A stretch of DNA of 47,397 nt from Lentisphaerae bacterium RIFOXYA12_64_32 (GCA_001803235.1 MHBL01000179.1:1-47397); one strand, 5' to 3'. Positions 15,733 to 24,115 are shown, numbered from the stretch's first letter. Translations and numbers: made by a program. Notes: generated by a model from the letters alone, not told the origin.

Positions 15733-17238
15733 ATGTTTCTGAAGAAATATCTGAGTAGTACGGAGGGGCAGGCGCGTCCCGTCCATGAGGGGATTCTGAT
15801 CGGCCTGCTCTGCCTGTTCGCCCTTGGTGTGAGCCTCTTCTGGGTCCACCGTCAGGCGGTCCGCCTGATGCACTCGGAGATTCGCGAAGGTTTGCTCCGG
15901 AACGTCTGCTCCACCGCGACCGCCTTGGACGGCGATATCCACGGGAAATTCCGCTCCAAAGACCAGAAAGATGCCCCGGAGTACAAGGAGTTCCTCAAGA
16001 AAATGGAACTCATCCGCCAGAACTCCAAGAACGTCCGCTACATTTACACCAACATCATGGAGGATGGCAAGGTCTATTTCATTGCCAACCCGAGTCCGCA
16101 GAACGACAACGATAACGATGGAAAACCCGACGAAGCCCCGCAGTTGATGGATCCGTATCCCGATGCGGGTGAAGCGCTGCTGACGGCGCTCAAGGAAGGC
16201 CGACCGTGCGTTGACAAGGCCCCCTACACAGACCGCTGGGGCACCTTCTACAGCGCCTACGCGCCGTTCTACGGCAAGGACGGCAAGATCGCCGGCACCC
16301 TGGGCATGGATCTTGAGATGCCCGACTACAAGGCGCGCATCGCCCCGCTCCACATCGCCACGGTTGTGGCCGTCTGCGTGGGCGCCGTCTTGTCGGGGCT
16401 CTGCGGCATGGTCGTCTGGGGCTTCAGAAAGGACCAGGCTCGGGCAGCGGCGGAACTTGCCGAGAAGCACAAACAACTCCAGGCTTCGAACGCCATCATC
16501 AAGAGCGAACTCGCCGAGGCGGAGAAATATATCCGATCGCTGCTCCCGATCGTCTTGAACCTTCCTCCGGTCGAGTCCCATTGGGTCTATATCAGTTCAT
16601 CGGACGTCGGCGGGGATGCATTCGGTTATCATTGGATTGATGACGATCATTTTGCGGCGTACCTGATTGACGTATGCGGGCACGGCGTCGGTGCGGCCCT
16701 GCATTCGGTGTCGGTCATCGGCACCATACGGAACATGATCCTGCCGGGTGTTGACTTCAAAGATCCTCAGGCTGTTCTGTCAGCCTTGAACGTTGCTTTC
16801 GACATGGAGAAACACAACAACATGTTTTTCACCGTTTGGTATGGGGTCTTTGAAAAAGGCACCAAAACCTTGAGCTATGCGTCCGGAGGGCATCCGCCCG
16901 CCGTGCTGGTTCACGGCGATACGCAGGCAGAAGAGAAGCCCGACCTCCTCGACTCACACGGCACCGTCATCGGCGCCATGCAGGGGGTGCCGTTCAACTC
17001 CGGGAAGATCCAGGTCAAGAATGTCAACCGGCTCTATGTGTTCAGTGACGGAGTCTATGAAGTGGACATTCCCGGCGGTTCCGGCATGATGAGCTATGAA
17101 CAGTTCGTCGACAAACTGGCTGAACCGCTGCAACCCGGTGAAGACAGGGTCGATGGCATGGTGAAGTATGTCCGTGGTGTACAGTGTGCCGAGACCTTCC
17201 AGGATGATTTCACCTTGGTTGAGATTCGCTTCTGCTGA
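15733..17238 (+). CDS. Membrane SpoIIE/PP2C-type phosphatase with Ca-loop sensor domain
   Basis: The 501-residue product has TM helices at about 20-38 and 205-230 and a sensor domain nearly identical in plan to that of the preceding sensor: YIYTNI, loop D125-x-D127-x-D129-G-x-x-D133-E134, then WGTFYSAYAPFY and GTLGMDLE. A coiled-coil segment (about 231-275) leads to a SpoIIE domain with GGD at 293-295, D313 in DVCGHG, D439 in SDGVYE and D491-D492 in QDDFTLVEI, so all metal-binding positions are present. Such RsbU-type phosphatases dephosphorylate STAS anti-anti-sigma proteins. No STAS or anti-sigma gene is in the window. The ATG at 15733 has AGGGG seven bases upstream; an ATG at 15682 is possible. 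Confidence 0.88.
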   Translation: MFLKKYLSSTEGQARPVHEGILIGLLCLFALGVSLFWVHRQAVRLMHSEIREGLLRNVCSTATALDGDIHGKFRSKDQKDAPEYKEFLKKMELIRQNSKNVRYIYTNIMEDGKVYFIANPSPQNDNDNDGKPDEAPQLMDPYPDAGEALLTALKEGRPCVDKAPYTDRWGTFYSAYAPFYGKDGKIAGTLGMDLEMPDYKARIAPLHIATVVAVCVGAVLSGLCGMVVWGFRKDQARAAAELAEKHKQLQASNAIIKSELAEAEKYIRSLLPIVLNLPPVESHWVYISSSDVGGDAFGYHWIDDDHFAAYLIDVCGHGVGAALHSVSVIGTIRNMILPGVDFKDPQAVLSALNVAFDMEKHNNMFFTVWYGVFEKGTKTLSYASGGHPPAVLVHGDTQAEEKPDLLDSHGTVIGAMQGVPFNSGKIQVKNVNRLYVFSDGVYEVDIPGGSGMMSYEQFVDKLAEPLQPGEDRVDGMVKYVRGVQCAETFQDDFTLVEIRFC

Positions 17239-17463
17239 ACGGGCCGGATAGAGGATGCCGACGCGATCCACGGGGCTGCCGGTCCGAGGGGGCGTTCGGC
17301 GTTCACCTTCTCACGCGTGGAATCGCCTTGAGTTGAGGGGCGTCAGGCCCTCACCCGCAGGGCCAGGTTGATCGGGCGTATCCCCAAGATCCGGGAACAC
17401 GCCCCTCCCAGTTCGTGGCGCCTCGGCAGCCCCATCCCCCCTCGGTGGGGCACGGCGGAGTGG

Positions 17464-18327
17464 CTACGCGTCGGTGAAGCCGTGGTTCCGGCGCCAGCGC
17501 GAGAATGCGGACGGACAGGAGAAGCCGAGCTCGAACGCGATGTCCTTCTTACTGTAGCCTTGCCGGGCGAGTTCGGTCATGCGGCGTTCGCGGCAGGCGT
17601 CGATGTACTCCTGCAGCGACTGGCCGGTGTGGCGCTGGAACAGGCGCAGGAAGTGAAACTTGCTGTAGCCGGCGAAGCGGGCGAGCGTTTCCAGTGAATC
17701 GCCGCTGCCTGCTGTCTGGCGCAGATGACGGCGTACGGCATCCACAGCGTCGCGTTGAGTCGACAGCCGGTCCTGGGATGGCGGTGCGAGCAGGCTTTCT
17801 GCGACCCGTGCCAGCAGCAGGGCCAGGCAGCCGGTCAAGCGGCCGCGGACAATCGCCGGCGGCAGGTTTGGCGTCTGCCGCAGCGCGGACCAGCAGGCGT
17901 TGAGGCAGCCCTCCCCGGCGGTCTGCGGCAGCGTGACGGTCCCTGAGCTCGGCATGCTGCCGCGGGGCGTGCCGGCGCGGTGCCGGCGCGCGAAGTACTG
18001 CTCCGGTGCGACGGTGATCCAGAGGTGCTCCATGGGCGGCGAGAACTCGGGGTACCCGGAGTCGTGTTCCTCCTGCACGTCGAAAAGGAACACCGTCCCG
18101 GGTCGGCAGGGGTGGGCCCGCCCGGTGTGGGCGTAGGCACCTGTGCCGGTCAGGGCCACCATCACTTCGCGGTACGGGTGCCGATGCGTGTGTGTGGCGC
18201 TCCATGCGGCACGGCGCGGGTCGTCGACCGGCGCCACCTCCGGTGGGAGAAGCGTGCCCACAAACTGCCAGGCGGACGGGTCCTGAAGCACCCCGAGAAT
18301 GGCCGTGTCGGCACTGGTTGTGGGCAT
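17464..18327 (-). CDS. AraC family transcriptional regulator
   Basis: The 287-residue product has an N-terminal cupin-like ligand domain with H46-x-H48-x-H50 and RPGTVFLFDVQEEHD (75-89). A C-terminal AraC double helix-turn-helix (about 190-287) includes LARFAGYSKFHFLRLFQRHTGQSL and the second helix pair IAFELGFSCPSAFSRWRR. The ATG at 18327 has GGAGG five bases upstream. It is divergent from the DegT aminotransferase gene across a 244-bp AT-rich spacer, so it probably controls that gene and perhaps its followers in response to a small sugar-like ligand. Confidence 0.9.
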   Translation of the reverse strand: MPTTSADTAILGVLQDPSAWQFVGTLLPPEVAPVDDPRRAAWSATHTHRHPYREVMVALTGTGAYAHTGRAHPCRPGTVFLFDVQEEHDSGYPEFSPPMEHLWITVAPEQYFARRHRAGTPRGSMPSSGTVTLPQTAGEGCLNACWSALRQTPNLPPAIVRGRLTGCLALLLARVAESLLAPPSQDRLSTQRDAVDAVRRHLRQTAGSGDSLETLARFAGYSKFHFLRLFQRHTGQSLQEYIDACRERRMTELARQGYSKKDIAFELGFSCPSAFSRWRRNHGFTDA

Positions 18328-18447
18328 ACGGGCCTCCTGCCCCCTCGGCTCATTGTTTCTCGCAATCCTCGTCGGAATCGCCTATTCGATCACCAGCTCT
18401 GAGCAGGCCGCAAGATACGTCCATAACTTACGAATACAGCAATAAAT

Positions 18448-18484
18448 GTCAATCAAAAGCAATGGAAGTCAATAGGAATATAAT
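18448..18484 (+). promoter_or_regulatory. Candidate AraC-dependent promoter of the aminotransferase gene
   Basis: In an AT-rich spacer, two direct GTCAAT hexamers (18448-18453 and 18468-18473) start 20 bp apart, about two helical turns. They are followed by a consensus TATAAT at 18479-18484. At 17-bp spacing the -35 would be AAAGCA, far from consensus, as expected where an AraC protein bound to the repeats recruits polymerase. The assignment is inference. Confidence 0.45.
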
Positions 18485-18571
18485 CTAAAAAGTGTTAGTT
18501 TCATGGTAGAGATAAAGGAGCGCTAGAGCAACTTCAGTTCACAGCACCCCATATTCAGGAGGCAACGCACC

Positions 18572-19843
18572 ATGGCAACCACAGTCATCACGAAGAACGA
18601 TCTGGCGCTCTGCGGCGGGCAGCCCACGGTAACCCTCCCGGCGCCGAAGTGGCCGGTTGTGGGCGAGCAGGAAGTGAAATGGATGGAAGATGTGGTGCGC
18701 AGCGGCAAGTGGAGCTGGCTGGGGCCGCACGAGCAGGCGTTCTGCGAGGAGTACGCGCGGTTCATCGGCACCAAGTACTGCATCGGCATGGCCAATGGCA
18801 CGGTGACGCTGCAGTGTGCGTTGCAGGCGGTCGGAGTCGAGCCGGGGCACGAGGTGATCGTGCCGGGTCTGACTTGGGTGGCGACGGCGCAGGCGGCCAT
18901 GGACATCGGTGCGGACGTGGTTCTGGTTGACATTGATCGGGAGACGATGTGTATTGACCCGAAGGCGTTTGAGGCGGCCATCACGCCGCGGACCAAGGCC
19001 GTTATTCCGGTGCACCTCTACGGCTGCATGTGCGACATGGATGCGGTTATGGAGATTGCGCGGAAGCACAACCTGAAGGTGGTTGAGGATGTGGCGCACC
19101 AGCAGGGCAGCCGCTGGCGCGACCAGGGCGCGGGCGGGATCGGCGACGCCGGGAGCTATAGCTTCCAGCAGAGCAAGGTCCTGACGTCCGGCGAGGGTGG
19201 GGCGGTGACGTGCAACGACGAGAAGGTCTACGAGACGGCGTTCTGCCTCAAGCAGGTGGGGTGGATGCCGAACGTAAAGGAACCGGGGCGGCGGTACGGG
19301 CACAACTACCGCATCACGGAGATGCAGTGTGTCCTGCTGCGGGCCGGGTTGCAGCGGCTGCCGGAGCAAACGCGGTTACGCGAGGAGAACGTGCGGTACA
19401 TCAGCGACAGCCTGCAGGCTATGGGCGGACCGTTGCGCGCGGCGCGGCGCGATCCGCGCGTGACGCGTCAGGCGTATTACACCCTGACGCTGCACTTCGA
19501 CCCGGCCCAGGCGCAGGGCGTGACGCGCGACTCGTACATGGCCGCACTCCAGGCGGAGAAGGCGCCGTTCGGGGGCACCTACGCGCCAGTGTACCGTAAC
19601 CCGTTGCTGAACCTGTACGACCGCACCAGCCCGGTTCCGTTCCGGGACGCGTCGCGCGTCCAGGACTATGCGACCCTGCGTCTGCCGGAGACCGAACGTG
19701 CCGTCACTGAGACCGGCGTCCTGCTCAGCCACACGCACCTGCTGGGAAGTCGTGAGTACATTGACCAGTTGCTGGCGGCGGTCGCCAAGGTCAACGCGGG
19801 GCTCGACGCCGTGCGCGCGAACGCCGTGGCGAAGAAGGCGTGA
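18572..19843 (+). CDS. DegT/DnrJ/EryC1/StrS family aminotransferase
   Basis: The 423-residue PLP aminotransferase has the sugar-aminotransferase layout: GPHEQAFCEEYA near 51-62, NGTVTLQCAL (75-84), PGLTWVATA (98-106), VEDVAHQQGS with D173 and H176, and PLP lysine K202 in SFQQSKVLTSGEGG. Family members aminate keto-sugars or keto-cyclitols using glutamate or glutamine. The N-terminal GGQPTVTLPAPKWP resembles the scyllo-inosose/deoxy-inosose aminotransferase branch, but substrate is not certain. AGGAGG lies about 10 bases before the ATG. It is the first gene after the divergent AraC regulator. Confidence 0.9.
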   Translation: MATTVITKNDLALCGGQPTVTLPAPKWPVVGEQEVKWMEDVVRSGKWSWLGPHEQAFCEEYARFIGTKYCIGMANGTVTLQCALQAVGVEPGHEVIVPGLTWVATAQAAMDIGADVVLVDIDRETMCIDPKAFEAAITPRTKAVIPVHLYGCMCDMDAVMEIARKHNLKVVEDVAHQQGSRWRDQGAGGIGDAGSYSFQQSKVLTSGEGGAVTCNDEKVYETAFCLKQVGWMPNVKEPGRRYGHNYRITEMQCVLLRAGLQRLPEQTRLREENVRYISDSLQAMGGPLRAARRDPRVTRQAYYTLTLHFDPAQAQGVTRDSYMAALQAEKAPFGGTYAPVYRNPLLNLYDRTSPVPFRDASRVQDYATLRLPETERAVTETGVLLSHTHLLGSREYIDQLLAAVAKVNAGLDAVRANAVAKKA

Positions 19844-19850
19844 AGAGGAC

Positions 19851-20043
19851 GCCAGTGGCTCGGCGCGTCCCGCGCCGAGGTGGGGTGCTCGGGCCGGCTG
19901 TGTCCCGGCGAAGCTGCCTGGGCGAAGACGGATCCCCCGGCTGAGGGCCTCGTTCCAGGACAGCTTGCCCGCCGTAGCCAGGTGACGGCGAAGGCGGGGA
20001 CCTGAGCACCCCGTTGCGTGCCCGGAGTGCCCGCACCACCGGC
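19851..20043. repeat. Dispersed intergenic repeat, family 2 copy A
   Basis: This segment shares the core AGTGGCnCGGCGCGTCCCGC, then GGGGTGC, GGCGAAGCTGC, ACGGATCCCC and GAGGG blocks, in the same order with a segment at 29560-29713. Its ends are imperfect inverted repeats (GCCAGTGGC versus GCCGGTGG). The core contains the hairpin CGGCGCG-TCC-CGCGCCG. No target duplication is visible, so mobility is a guess. It fills most of the gap between the aminotransferase and the ceramidase-like gene. Confidence 0.6.
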
Positions 20044-20088
20044 ATTCTGTTTCTTGCGGGGTCAGCAACCATAAGGAGACTAAATTCC

Positions 20089-21435
20089 ATGCGCATCGGG
20101 TTTGGCAGGCAGGACATCACACCGCGCGTCGGTGTTGAGCTTTGCGGGTTCGGTCCCTTCCGCTGCCGGCACAGCATTGCGATCCGCGACCGGCTCTGGG
20201 CGCGCGCCATGGCGGTGGAGCATGACGGCGTTAAGGCGGTCGTGGTCAGTTGCGATCTGATCGGTGTCCCGTTGTCCATGACGGACCGGGTTCGGGCTCT
20301 GGTCCGCCGCGAGACCGGCCTCCCTGAAGACCGACTCATGATCTGCTGCAGCCACACGCACAGCGGCCCCGCCGTGGGCAGCTACAGCGGCTGGGGCGAG
20401 TCCGACCCGCCCTACTGCGAGACTCTCCCGGCGCGCATCGCCCAGGCTGCCATCCGTGCCATTGCCGATCTGGCCGAAGGCAGCTTCTCGTACGGCGAGG
20501 CGCCCTGCGAGGGCATCGGCCTGAACCGCGAGTACGACAAGGATGCGCAGCCGCTGGACGACGTGCTCAAGGACACCTGGCGTCCATCCAAGCCAGAGCT
20601 TACCGACACCGTTTGTCGAGTGCTCACGGTCACGGACCCCACCGGCGGCCTGCGCGGGTTCGTCAGCTACTTCGGCTGCCACCCGGTGACGTGTTGCGCT
20701 GCGACGCGCTACATCCACGGCGATTATTGCGGCGTTGCCACCGGAGTGCTGGAGCGCGAGAATCCCGGCGCGACCGGCATGTTCATCCAAGGCGCGCAGG
20801 GCGATGTCAACACGTGTGTGGTGCACAAGCCCGAGCAGGAGTCGCTGCTCGCCCTGGACGTGATTGCTTCCCGCTACGCCAATGCCGTCCGGCACGGCAT
20901 GCGCGCGGCGGTCGCCATGCCGATTGACCGCATCGCCACGGCCCGGGAACGGATCGCGTTCTCACGCAAGCCCTGGGGCGCTGCCGAACTGCGCCAGCGC
21001 CTGGCGACGTGCGAGGAGTTCCTGCACCGGTTCGACGCGCATGATGACTTCGCCGAGGGGAACCGCAATGTCCGCCTGGAGATGGTCTACGCCTTGGCTC
21101 TGCGCAAGATGCTGGCGCGGGCCGAGCGCGGTGAGGACCTGGCAGACCCGACCGAGGTCATGGGGCTCCGTCTTGGGCCCGCGACCATTCTGGGCAGCGG
21201 CTTTGAGACCATGCAGGCGATCAAGAACGACGTCGTTCGCGCCGCGCGCGGTCCGCACACCTGGGTGGCAGGGTTGACCAGCGACTCGGTCGGCTACGCG
21301 CCGGACCGCACCGTGGCTGCACGTGGCGGTTACGCCGCGGACATGGTCCCGCTCATTATCGGGACGCTGCCCTACGCGCGGGTCCACGACGAGCTGGTGG
21401 ACGCGCTGCTCCGTCTCGACCACGTCCTGGCCTGA
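20089..21435 (+). CDS. Neutral/alkaline ceramidase-like hydrolase
   Basis: The 448-residue product matches the N-terminal catalytic domain of neutral/alkaline non-lysosomal ceramidases, zinc amidases. It has GFGRQDITPR at 4-13, the metal site H89-x-H91-S-G-P, YFGCHPV with H198, HGDYCG around D212, and FIQGAQGDVN (233-241), aligning with the catalytic GDVSPN region although the nucleophile Ser is not clearly kept. There is no signal peptide, and the C-terminal Ig-like domain of true ceramidases is absent. Homologues of this type are common in PVC genomes and probably act on other amide or polar substrates. The ATG at 20089 has AAGGAG ten bases upstream. Confidence 0.75.
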   Translation: MRIGFGRQDITPRVGVELCGFGPFRCRHSIAIRDRLWARAMAVEHDGVKAVVVSCDLIGVPLSMTDRVRALVRRETGLPEDRLMICCSHTHSGPAVGSYSGWGESDPPYCETLPARIAQAAIRAIADLAEGSFSYGEAPCEGIGLNREYDKDAQPLDDVLKDTWRPSKPELTDTVCRVLTVTDPTGGLRGFVSYFGCHPVTCCAATRYIHGDYCGVATGVLERENPGATGMFIQGAQGDVNTCVVHKPEQESLLALDVIASRYANAVRHGMRAAVAMPIDRIATARERIAFSRKPWGAAELRQRLATCEEFLHRFDAHDDFAEGNRNVRLEMVYALALRKMLARAERGEDLADPTEVMGLRLGPATILGSGFETMQAIKNDVVRAARGPHTWVAGLTSDSVGYAPDRTVAARGGYAADMVPLIIGTLPYARVHDELVDALLRLDHVLA

Positions 21436-21855
21436 GGTGTCAAGCCCTGACTTCCGTCTCAAACCTTTTCCGGGGCATGTGCCGTCGTTTCCGACTCCAC
21501 GACTCCATGGGCGGGTGTCTCGGCTTCGCCGAGAGGCTACGCCGTGGCATGCACGCGGGTGGCGAGTGCCAGGTGGGGGGCAAGGCTCCCATGAAACTGA
21601 AGGCGCCCAGAGCCCGCGAGGACGCGGGCGCTCCAGGGACTGGCACGGGGGCTGACTTTGGAGCGCCCGCGTCCTCGCGGGCTTTGGGAGCGTCGTTGCC
21701 AGCTTCACCTTGGTATGACCGGGCCGTCTGCTGCCCGGGAGCCGCTGACGCATTACACGGACATTGGGGTCGTACTTGCCGGGGGCCATAGTTTCGGTGT
21801 AGAGTACAGCAAATCTCGAGTTCGCGGGACGGATGCAGTCAAGGGGATCAACTCC
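21436..21855. other. Intergenic region with long perfect-type hairpin
   Basis: I see no intact gene in these 420 bp. The main feature is a 29-bp inverted repeat with one mismatch (21607-21635 and 21659-21687) around a 23-bp loop. It reads as CCAGAGCCCGCGAGG outward to its complement. A small CTCGGC-TTC-GCCGAG hairpin lies near 21520. The region could contain a decayed miniature element or the lost 5' part of the downstream prepilin-like fragment. Confidence 0.6.
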
Positions 21856-22143
21856 ATGGCCAGCCATGTGTTTCCAGGAGAGGCTCAAGCCACGGTCGTC
21901 TCCACTGTGCCGCTGTCGAAGTCTTCGCCCGGCGCTTGGCCCGCGTTGTTCGGTTCGAGCCATGAGAGCGAGGGTGGCGACCAACCGCCCGACTTCTCGG
22001 GCGTCATCGAGTCGCGGAACCGTATTTCGCACGTGGGCCGCAAGGCGAATTACATTTTCATGGACGCGCATGTCCAGGCCATCCCCAACGACAAGAGCAT
22101 CCTGGCCTCGTCGGAGAACCGGAAGTACTGGTACTGGTGGTGA
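21856..22143 (+). pseudogene. C-terminal remnant of a prepilin-type H-X9-DG protein
   Basis: The last 40 or so residues of this 95-codon frame, ISHVGRKANYIFMDAHV at 57-73 followed by a short tail ending YWYWW, resemble the C-terminus of the prepilin-like proteins (DUF1559/H-X9-DG type) that are highly amplified in Lentisphaerota, Verrucomicrobiota and Planctomycetota. The motif is off-consensus (H-X10-DA). No N-terminal prepilin peptidase site or hydrophobic helix is found upstream in any frame I checked, so I treat it as a truncated remnant. The start is arbitrary (first ATG near the recognisable part). Confidence 0.5.
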
Positions 22144-22221
22144 TGAGTTGGGTGTGTGGGGGTGGCATGTCTGGCAAGGTGGGGGGGGAGAAAGCGTGGT
22201 GTCGGCCCTGTCCCACGCGTC

Positions 22222-22263
22222 CGATGATCTCGATGATTTCGATGGTCCCGATGACCTCGACCC
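22222..22263. repeat. 9-bp tandem microrepeat
   Basis: Four or more 9-bp units of the type GATGAYYTC run in tandem before the SDR gene. A similar period-9 array (GTCGGACCT-like) lies at about 26917-26958 after the nitrilase gene. No coding role is evident. Confidence 0.55.
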
Positions 22264-22297
22264 GCGCTCCCCGCATTCTTCCGCGAACAGGAGGCCG

Positions 22298-23050
22298 ATG
22301 AATAGCAAACGCAAGGTTTCGAAGCGTGGCGGTGTTCTTGCGGGGCAGTGTGCATTGGTCACGGGCGCGGGGCGCGGCATTGGCCGGGCCGTGGTCTTGG
22401 CCCTGGCTGGGGCGGGTGCGAAGGTCGCACTGCTGGCGCGGTCGGAGGATCAACTCGACGGCGTGGCGGCCGAGGTCCGCAGCAGTGGCGGCGAGGCGGT
22501 GACGCACCCCTGCGACGTGGCGTGCGAGGGCGAGATCGTGGCCGGAGTGGCCGAGTGCCAGCGACAGTTGGGGCGGGTGGACATCCTGGTCAACAACGCC
22601 GGGGTGTTCCTTGACAAGCCCATCGCGGAAATCACGCTCGCGGATTGGGACCGGGTACTGCGGGTGAACGCCACGGCGCCGTTCCTGTTCTGCCGCGCCG
22701 TGCTGCCGCACATGCGCGAGCAGGGCGGTGGCCGGATCGTCAATATCGCCAGCACGTCCGGCGTGCAAGGCTATGTCGGCCAGGCTGCGTATTGCGCGAG
22801 CAAGCATGCGTTGCTGGGCTTTTCACGTTGCCTGGCCCTTGAGGCCAAGCCGTCGAACATCCACGTCTACACGTTGTGTCCCGGCGGAGTCCGCACCGAT
22901 TTCATTGCCGGCACGTTCCTCAGTAAACGGCTCGAAGGACAGCCCATGATCGAGCCGGAAAACATGGGCGACATGGTCGTGTTCCTCGTCTCGCAACCGC
23001 CGAACGTCGACATCGCCGAAGTGGTCGTGCGCCGGTTCTCGACGGCGTGA
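22298..23050 (+). CDS. Short-chain dehydrogenase/reductase (SDR)
   Basis: The 250-residue classical SDR has the NAD(P)-binding TGAGRGIG at 22-29, NNAG at 99-102, and the catalytic set Ser152 (NIAST), Tyr165 and Lys169 in AAYCASKHA. It is an oxidoreductase of an alcohol or ketone, probably of a sugar or polyol given its neighbours; substrate unknown. The ATG at 22298 has AGGAGG 3 bases upstream. A longer in-frame opening from 21833 reads through the prepilin remnant and microrepeat and is not real. The C-terminus (VVVRRFSTA) is short for the family but complete. Confidence 0.9.
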   Translation: MNSKRKVSKRGGVLAGQCALVTGAGRGIGRAVVLALAGAGAKVALLARSEDQLDGVAAEVRSSGGEAVTHPCDVACEGEIVAGVAECQRQLGRVDILVNNAGVFLDKPIAEITLADWDRVLRVNATAPFLFCRAVLPHMREQGGGRIVNIASTSGVQGYVGQAAYCASKHALLGFSRCLALEAKPSNIHVYTLCPGGVRTDFIAGTFLSKRLEGQPMIEPENMGDMVVFLVSQPPNVDIAEVVVRRFSTA

Positions 23051-23117
23051 GGGGGGGGCAGTGTTCAGTGAACAGTGAAGCCCACCCCCCCCGAACCCTG
23101 GCTCCGCTTCGCCGTCC

Positions 23118-23693
23118 CTATTTCGCGGGGGAGGGGAGGATGGCCACGGAGCGAAGCACGCGCTGCGCGGCCCGCATGCCATTCTTCTCCTCGCTGAACA
23201 GGCACAGGATGTGCACGCTCCGGGTGTCGGTGTCCACGAACGTCCCGACGACCCGCGAGGGAACTTCCTGGTTGAGAAATATCCCGGAGACTTGCCACGC
23301 CGGGGGGGTGGCGGACGGCACGGTTGTGACTTCGTAGGTCAGCTTGGTGATGCCCGGTCGCGTCGCGAGGTATTTCATGGCGCGATCGATCTGGAACTGG
23401 GCGCCGACCTTTCCGTCAGGCGTGCTGCTCCGTGGAAACCCGGCCAGCACGGTGGCCAGGTGCGGCGAGCGCGACTCTACAACCGTAGGGCTTTGCGCGT
23501 CGCCGCCGCTGACCAACTGCGGTGGTGCGGGCAAGCTGACGACGATTCCCAGGGGTGTTACCTGGTAGTCGTTCCAGGCAGAGAACGACAGCCAGGCTGT
23601 CAGGACGCCGACCCCGAGGCCAACGGCGACCACTACGCCAGCGCCGATGGCACGTCGTGGGTGACTCCGGCAATACTCGCGCATCTCGTTCAT
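23118..23693 (-). CDS. Hypothetical single-pass membrane protein
   Basis: I do not recognise this family. The 191-residue product has a short basic N-terminus, one transmembrane helix (about 15-37, rich in Gly and Val) and an exported domain of about 150 residues. Beta-strand-like segments there include KLTYEVTTVP, AWQVSGIFLNQ and VHILCLFSEEKNGM, and it ends in ILPSPAK. The style, with a paired TFVDTDTRSVHILCLF strand, suggests a lipoprotein-like or stress-probe domain, but nothing is diagnostic. The start is uncertain: ATGs at 23738, 23693 and 23684 all lack a strong ribosome site. It is on the opposite strand to its neighbours. Confidence 0.6.
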   Translation of the reverse strand: MNEMREYCRSHPRRAIGAGVVVAVGLGVGVLTAWLSFSAWNDYQVTPLGIVVSLPAPPQLVSGGDAQSPTVVESRSPHLATVLAGFPRSSTPDGKVGAQFQIDRAMKYLATRPGITKLTYEVTTVPSATPPAWQVSGIFLNQEVPSRVVGTFVDTDTRSVHILCLFSEEKNGMRAAQRVLRSVAILPSPAK

Positions 23694-23928
23694 GGTTTCT
23701 GAGCCCAAGGGATTCACCGTTCCTTTCCGCGGAAGCATCTCGTGAACCGGCGCACTGCCTGTGTCGGAAGCCCGCCCCGGCTTGTCGGCCGAGGCGGGGG
23801 CAGTTCGGGCGAAACCTCACCGAAACAGGCCCCCTACCGTTTTGTACGCATCGGACTTTATAAACTTCGAGAGAGACAGTAACTTACTTGTGGGTGCACG
23901 TTTCGGCAATCGCCGTTGAAGTGACCCG

Positions 23929-24085
23929 GTAATGCGTCAGTCGCGGGTGGACGGTTGGGCGGTAGATGGCCAAAGTGGCGGGAGCGGCTCGCTCCCGCGG
24001 GTGTCGGAGCGAGCCGCTCCGACCACTTTAGGCGTCAGCCCAGGTCAAACTTCGACCTTATCTCCACCCGCAACTGACGCATTAC
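23929..24085. mobile_element. Miniature inverted-repeat element with 8-bp target duplication
   Basis: The 157-bp non-coding element has 22-bp terminal inverted repeats with one mismatch, beginning GTAATGCGTCAGT. It is flanked by a perfect 8-bp duplication GTGACCCG (23921-23928 and 24086-24093). Inside is a second 24-bp inverted repeat (23972-23995 and 24006-24029, two mismatches). Each of its arms contains its own GGAGCG-GCT-CGCTCC hairpin. It inserted 22 bp before the start codon of the four-helix-bundle gene. It is unrelated in sequence to the 9-bp-duplication family. Confidence 0.88.
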
Positions 24086-24115
24086 GTGACCCGTGGGGAC
24101 GGCTGGAGTATAGCC

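Noticed and set aside
21833..22297. N-terminal extension of the SDR
   Set aside because: It runs through the prepilin remnant in another frame and through a 9-bp microrepeat, and it lacks any SDR-like sequence. The ATG at 22298 follows AGGAGG.
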